A program made the translations under genes and the position numbers. 64,000 nucleotides of DNA from DAINPP01 sp036743375 (GTDB lineage: Bacteria > Thermotogota > Thermotogae > MWEM01): assembly GCA_036743375.1 (NCBI GenBank), contig DAINPP010000007.1, positions 12,437 through 76,436 on the forward strand. The letters run 5' to 3'. Below the pieces are notes generated by a model that was given only the letters and a program-made list of their open reading frames with translations, had not been told where the DNA came from and did not search any database. Each line of letters starts with the position of its first letter. The first letter of the stretch is position 1. Positions 59,461-64,000 of this stretch are shown here, piece by piece.

Positions 59461-61212
59461 TTGCTGAAGAGTATTGGAAAGATCCTTCTCTGGATCCTGA
59501 TGGCTTTTTTGAATGCTTTTCTGATGTGGTCCGCAATCGTATTATTTTCAAATGAGGCGGTTGAACTCGGGATTATCATGATCCTTATTATTGCGCTGCT
59601 TGATTTTGCCGTATTCAATCCGAAGGGGTACCCCTACAGATATACGGTACCGGCCATTTCTATCATGTTGATTCTGACGGTTTATCCGATTTTCTATACA
59701 TTCAAGGTTGCTTTTACCAATTATGGGACCGGTCATCTGTTTACAAGGAAACAGGTCATCGAGCAGCTGATGGATAAATATGTAACAGATCGTGATTCAG
59801 AGCCGTATACATACCGCGTGTATGTACAGATGAAGGATTATAAACCGACTGAGAATTTTGTTCTGACTTTTTCAAACGGAAAAGATCTGTATCTCGGAGA
59901 AACACCACAAATCGTTTCTACGGACAAGGACGGCAATACGACGAGAAGTGTTGCGGAGTACCGACTCATGGGAAAGCCTGGAGAACAGATTGTTATTGGT
60001 GAAAAGAAGTATAAAACCATATATTCACTGAAGAATGAAGATGAAATTATAGCGATTGAGACGACCGAAAAAGGTGAACAAATAACGTATCAGTATTTCT
60101 TCTCCTTTGAGGATTCCAACACGCTTGCCAATCAGAGGGCATTTATCGGTGAGATCTATTCAAAATATCTGGATAAGGTAGAGTTTGAGAACCCGGAAAG
60201 ACCGATCATAAGGTTTGGAGAAGTTTACGGATTCAGAAAACTTGTCGATGCCAGAAAGAAATACAAGATCGGTAGCGAGATGTACGAAGAGAATGGAGAA
60301 ATAAAAGAAAGAACCGTCTTAATCAACATTGATACCTCGATCCCACTGATAGAGGAAGATGGAACATTCTATGAAGTCGATACGCAGGGTCAGAGAGTGG
60401 AAGTGGGAGGTTATCGTGGATTTGTCGGAACGGATAACTTTGTCAAGATGTTTACCGATTCCAGATTTACGGGTCCATTTGTCAAGATACTCCTGTGGAC
60501 CTTTGCATGGGCAATTCTCAGTGTTTTATTCTCATTTGCGATAGGTCTTGGTTTTGCGCTTCTTCTCAACGATAACAAACTAAGAGGAAGAAATATTTAC
60601 AGGACGCTCTTGCTGATCCCTTGGGCTGTCCCCGCCTTTATCTCTGTTCTCGTATGGAGAAACGGTTTTTTTAACGAAACCTATGGAATTATCAACAAGA
60701 TTATTCTTGGACAATGGCTGGGGCTTGATGCGGTCAGATGGCTGGGAAATGAAGTCTGGGCGAAGGTCTCTGTTCTCATCGTCAACGTATGGCTCGGCTT
60801 TCCCTACATGATGATGGTCTCACTCGGAGCGCTTCAATCCATTCCCTCCAATCTTTACGAAGCGTCATCTATCGACGGGGCAACCAAATTCAGACGGTTC
60901 AGATCCATTACCATGCCGCTTCTGATGACGTCTGTCTCGCCTCTGCTGATAGGGTCATTTGCCTTTAATTTCAACAACTTCACGAATATTTACCTGCTCA
61001 CGGAAGGTGGACCGGCGATGGCCAATTCACTGACCAATGCGGGACATACCGATATTCTCATATCGTATACGTATAAACTGGCCTTTCAGGGGCAAAGGGG
61101 ACAGGATTTCGGTTATGCGTCGGCCATTGCACTCTTTATCTTCCTGATCGTTGCCGGGATAAGTTTCCTTCAGTTCAGATTTGCAGGAACCTTTGAGGAG
61201 GTGAACAGATGA
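59461..61212 (+). CDS. malF: Maltose ABC transporter permease MalF
   Basis: 583 aa. Three hydrophobic segments lie at the N-terminus. An extracytoplasmic insertion of about 240 residues (about 85-325) corresponds to the large P2 loop of MalF. A core of membrane helices follows. The EAA loop that contacts the ATPase reads EASSIDGATKFRRFRSITMP. The TTG start at 59461 is behind GGTGGTGAT, and TTG 59455 is inside it. The ATPase MalK is not encoded here and is probably shared. It overlaps malG by 4 nt. Confidence 0.93.
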   Translation: MLKSIGKILLWILMAFLNAFLMWSAIVLFSNEAVELGIIMILIIALLDFAVFNPKGYPYRYTVPAISIMLILTVYPIFYTFKVAFTNYGTGHLFTRKQVIEQLMDKYVTDRDSEPYTYRVYVQMKDYKPTENFVLTFSNGKDLYLGETPQIVSTDKDGNTTRSVAEYRLMGKPGEQIVIGEKKYKTIYSLKNEDEIIAIETTEKGEQITYQYFFSFEDSNTLANQRAFIGEIYSKYLDKVEFENPERPIIRFGEVYGFRKLVDARKKYKIGSEMYEENGEIKERTVLINIDTSIPLIEEDGTFYEVDTQGQRVEVGGYRGFVGTDNFVKMFTDSRFTGPFVKILLWTFAWAILSVLFSFAIGLGFALLLNDNKLRGRNIYRTLLLIPWAVPAFISVLVWRNGFFNETYGIINKIILGQWLGLDAVRWLGNEVWAKVSVLIVNVWLGFPYMMMVSLGALQSIPSNLYEASSIDGATKFRRFRSITMPLLMTSVSPLLIGSFAFNFNNFTNIYLLTEGGPAMANSLTNAGHTDILISYTYKLAFQGQRGQDFGYASAIALFIFLIVAGISFLQFRFAGTFEEVNR

Positions 61213-63956
61213 TCAAAAATATCATTAAACATGTCATTATTATCCTGCTCGTGATTTTGATTCTGTTCCCGATGTTCTGGATTGTGACCACTTCCATCAG
61301 AAGGGACAATGCGGCTTTTTCAACCGAACTAATCAGTAACCGACTGACGTTGCAGAATTACAAGGATCTCATCTTCAAAACACCGAATGTCCCTCAGAGA
61401 ATTTCAGAGATGAAGAAGATTATCACGATCAGTGATGAATATTCCGATCTCAGCAGAGAAGAGCTTCTCAATCGGCTGAATCGGGAAGAGGTGGCATTGA
61501 GAAATCAGCTTCAGCAGAGCGTCACCCTGATAAAAAAATCCGATGCGTCGGTAAAAAGGGTCGTTGCATTTGCCTCTGAGAAGACGGGAACTGTTGAAGG
61601 CGCCTTTGCCGGACTGAAATCGGAAGAGATTACCTATCTCAACCGGTTGTTTGATGAAAAACTGAGTGTGTCGGATGCGATGAAAACGGCTTTGAGTTAT
61701 GAACTCATACAGGACCTGAATAAAGTCTCCGGCAGTGAAAAAGAGGCTTATCTAAGCCTGATCGGTGATACGATGCCTGACTTCACTGTTGCCTACAATC
61801 AGTATGATGATCGTCTTGCCTCTGCGAGGGGGGAGATCGGAACCGAATACACGGACTGGATGACGAGAGTTGCGGCTCAGCTTGATGACGAGACCAAGGC
61901 GACCTTAAATGAGATTCAGGCGAATTTTATCACCCTGCTTACACCGGGAGAATTTTCCTATTCAAAATGGAACAGGGAGATCAGTCTCAAAGGATATAAG
62001 AAGATGGCCTCTTCGGTGGATGAACAGGTTTCTGAAGCGGAAGCAATAGAATGGACGGCGATCACGGATACCTTCAAGACACTTGCGCAGGATCTGGATG
62101 TCGACAGAAAAGCCTATGAACAGGCTTACAGTGAATCGGTAGCCGTATTTGAGAAACAGATGGCAACAGATGAAGCGGTAATGAAGGCCTATGAATCACT
62201 TGAAGCGGACAGAAAACAGAACTTCAACACAACAACTTCGTTACAGAGTGAGGTAGAATCACTCGAACAGGAAAAGATGGACCTTGAGAACAGGCTTTCG
62301 ATGCTTGAAGACAAGATGGCATCAACCGTATTTGAACTGCAGCAGCTAAAGGTCTTATTTACCACCGAGCTTCAGAATCCAGAAAAAATACTTGATGACA
62401 AACTCTCGGTCGATAAATTCAACGGTTATCTTTCCGAAGCGGCAATACTACACACTGAATTACAGGAAGCGGAACAGGTAGAACAGAATCAGACACTTTC
62501 GGAACTCCTGTTACTCTTTGACTGGTTTGTCCAGAATACGGAACGGATCAGGGGAAGGTATGCCTATCCATCCGTTCAGGATGGCTTTAAGGTCTTTGGA
62601 AACCTGATCAGTCCAACAAGACTGAACAGAAACGATTACATCGTCCTTGCTCAGGCAAGGCAGGAAAACAAGGCAGCCATCGCCGAGAAAAATACCGAAC
62701 TGGATGATCTCAGGGCCACGTTGAACACCATCAACGACAAGATCGAACAGGCAAAGGTATCGTACGATGAAATCAACGGGAAAAGTGTACAGATTGCTGA
62801 ACTGAAGATGCTTCTGAACCTGAAACTTTCTGTCAGCACCGTTGCGGGGTATGATTCGATCTCCGCCTATAATGCAGAAGTCGAGACTTATGTCTCCGAA
62901 TTTGGAGGTCTTGAAAACCCTGAAAAAGAAATCCTTTCAGAGATAAGCCGGATGGATAAACTGGTCTTTCTCGACAGAAATTATGAAACGGAGGCGACCG
63001 CTCTCTTTGAAACGGTGAGGGAGATGGAAAAGCTTCTGGATCAGTTTGACGAGAGAAAGGAGACCTATCTGAATCTCACCTTTGCGGATGTCCCAATACA
63101 GATAAACGAGCTCACACAGCTGGATCAGCTTCAGAAGACCGAATACAAGAAATTTTCGGCCGAACTGAACCGTCTCGGAAGAGTGGCGGTCGACCTTTCC
63201 GAACTCGAAGAATACACTTCTATCAGAAAAGATCTGACTACGATCGATAAAAACATCTATGAGACGATGCAGCTTTGGATCAAGAAACCGGAACAGCAGT
63301 TTATGCTCTGGTTGATCAACACCGTGATCCTTGCCGTTGTGACGGCCGGCCTAACGGTACTCATCTGTGCCGTCGGTGCCTATCCGTTCAGCCGTCTGAG
63401 ATTTCAGGGGAGAAAATACGGACTCCTCTTCCTTCTGCTCGTTCAGATGTTCCCGACGATCATGGGGATGGTTGCCTTGTACCTCCTTCTGCGATTCATC
63501 GGACAGTTCATGCCCGGATTTGGTCTGGACTCGCTCGGAGGACTCGGACTCATCTATCTCGGGAATATCGCCTTTAACATGTGGCTGCTCAAGGGGTATT
63601 TCGATACCATTCCGAATTCCCTTGAAGAGGCCGCTATGATAGATGGTTCCACTCGTTTCCAGACTTTCTGGAAGATCATCCTGCCCCTTGCGGCACCGAT
63701 GCTCTCCGTTGTCTTCCTGATCGTCTTTATGGCAAACTTCAACGAATACCTTCTGGCGAGTGTTGTACTCCAGAGCCCTGAAAAATATACCTTTGCCGTT
63801 GGGTTGAGATCCTTTGCCTACAGCAGTGAATATCAGATGGAATGGGGACTGTTCACGGCGGCTTCCCTGCTGGGCGCCATCCCGATGGTCATCCTGTCAC
63901 TCTCGCTGCAGAAATACCTCGTCAGCGGGCTGACATCCGGTGCTGTCAAGGGATAA
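61209..63956 (+). CDS. malG: Maltose ABC transporter permease MalG with giant extracytoplasmic insertion
   Basis: 915 aa instead of about 280-300. The first transmembrane helix is residues 4-27. The conserved core resumes near 695 (FMLWLINTVILAVV) with the remaining helices and the EAA loop EEAAMIDGSTRFQTFWKIILP. About 640 residues between them are hydrophilic and helical, rich in Glu, Gln, Leu and Lys with coiled-coil stretches such as LQSEVESLEQEKMDLENRL. Over-long MalG proteins occur in Thermotoga, as far as I recall. The insertion should project outward and may reach MalE or the outer sheath. Confidence 0.92.
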   Translation: MIKNIIKHVIIILLVILILFPMFWIVTTSIRRDNAAFSTELISNRLTLQNYKDLIFKTPNVPQRISEMKKIITISDEYSDLSREELLNRLNREEVALRNQLQQSVTLIKKSDASVKRVVAFASEKTGTVEGAFAGLKSEEITYLNRLFDEKLSVSDAMKTALSYELIQDLNKVSGSEKEAYLSLIGDTMPDFTVAYNQYDDRLASARGEIGTEYTDWMTRVAAQLDDETKATLNEIQANFITLLTPGEFSYSKWNREISLKGYKKMASSVDEQVSEAEAIEWTAITDTFKTLAQDLDVDRKAYEQAYSESVAVFEKQMATDEAVMKAYESLEADRKQNFNTTTSLQSEVESLEQEKMDLENRLSMLEDKMASTVFELQQLKVLFTTELQNPEKILDDKLSVDKFNGYLSEAAILHTELQEAEQVEQNQTLSELLLLFDWFVQNTERIRGRYAYPSVQDGFKVFGNLISPTRLNRNDYIVLAQARQENKAAIAEKNTELDDLRATLNTINDKIEQAKVSYDEINGKSVQIAELKMLLNLKLSVSTVAGYDSISAYNAEVETYVSEFGGLENPEKEILSEISRMDKLVFLDRNYETEATALFETVREMEKLLDQFDERKETYLNLTFADVPIQINELTQLDQLQKTEYKKFSAELNRLGRVAVDLSELEEYTSIRKDLTTIDKNIYETMQLWIKKPEQQFMLWLINTVILAVVTAGLTVLICAVGAYPFSRLRFQGRKYGLLFLLLVQMFPTIMGMVALYLLLRFIGQFMPGFGLDSLGGLGLIYLGNIAFNMWLLKGYFDTIPNSLEEAAMIDGSTRFQTFWKIILPLAAPMLSVVFLIVFMANFNEYLLASVVLQSPEKYTFAVGLRSFAYSSEYQMEWGLFTAASLLGAIPMVILSLSLQKYLVSGLTSGAVKG

Positions 63957-64000
63957 ACGTTAGCTTGTAAGAAAAATTGACATAACGAAAAAGGGCAGGC
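63957..64000. other. Intergenic tail at the window edge
   Basis: 44 nt after malG. No terminator hairpin is seen. TTGACA near 63979 could be the -35 of the next gene, whose -10 would lie beyond the window. Confidence 0.3.

Overview
The window is a gene-dense stretch of a bacterial chromosome, most likely from the phylum Thermotogota. Three features point there. NusG carries a large insertion that splits its NGN domain. RpoC (1652 aa) carries extra sandwich-barrel hybrid modules. MalG is 915 aa because of a roughly 640-residue insertion. The gene order Thr-tRNA, Tyr-tRNA, rpmG, Trp-tRNA, secE, nusG, rplKAJL, rpoBC fits the same phylum. The placement is inferred from gene content, the genus is open, and no rRNA gene is present.

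Layout. 1-1301: partial leuS (-) divergent from trpS (+). 1302-5112: trpS-scpA, a DUF2007 protein, gcvT and gcvH. 5255-13123: an orphan [2Fe-2S] subunit, aspS, a STAS protein, cmk, ispH, rpsA, der and plsY, closed by a strong terminator. 13294-16332: glycogen debranching enzyme and a membrane-anchored gluzincin-like protease. 16329-21575 (-): nrdD, nrdG and a TPR/GGDEF protein under a consensus promoter that carries two NrdR-like boxes. 21794-27445: tRNA-Thr(CGT), tilS, ftsH, a small beta-rich exported protein and a surface lipoprotein. 27514-34027: purine nucleoside phosphorylase, uppP, thiamine pyrophosphokinase, DUF4912, GH57 branching enzyme, a small coiled-coil protein and glpX. 34042-34671 (-): an MBL-fold hydrolase.

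34830-47858 is the transcription/translation block: a truncated tRNA-like locus, tRNA-Thr(TGT), tRNA-Tyr, rpmG, tRNA-Trp, secE, nusG, rplK, rplA, L10 leader, rplJ, rplL, an attenuator, rpoB and rpoC. rpmE and tRNA-Ser(TGA) follow, then a gene-free stretch (48415-48607) that may encode a structured RNA. 48651-54125 (-): comFB, priA, tdk, a secreted protein, prmA and a membrane protein. 54270-58084: a tightly coupled operon of an FAD oxidoreductase, a PfkB kinase, a tandem-HD protein and a YdjM-like membrane protein. 58151-63956: malE, malF and malG.

The most notable observations are these. scpA and ispH have no ATG, GTG or TTG that can give a complete protein and probably start at ATT. Two NrdR-like boxes overlie a perfect promoter of the anaerobic ribonucleotide reductase genes. 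A short promoter - tRNA 5' end - terminator unit lies just upstream of the real tRNA-Thr gene. nrdD and nrdG overlap by 89 nt. MalG has a giant insertion. I see no CRISPR array, prophage or insertion sequence.
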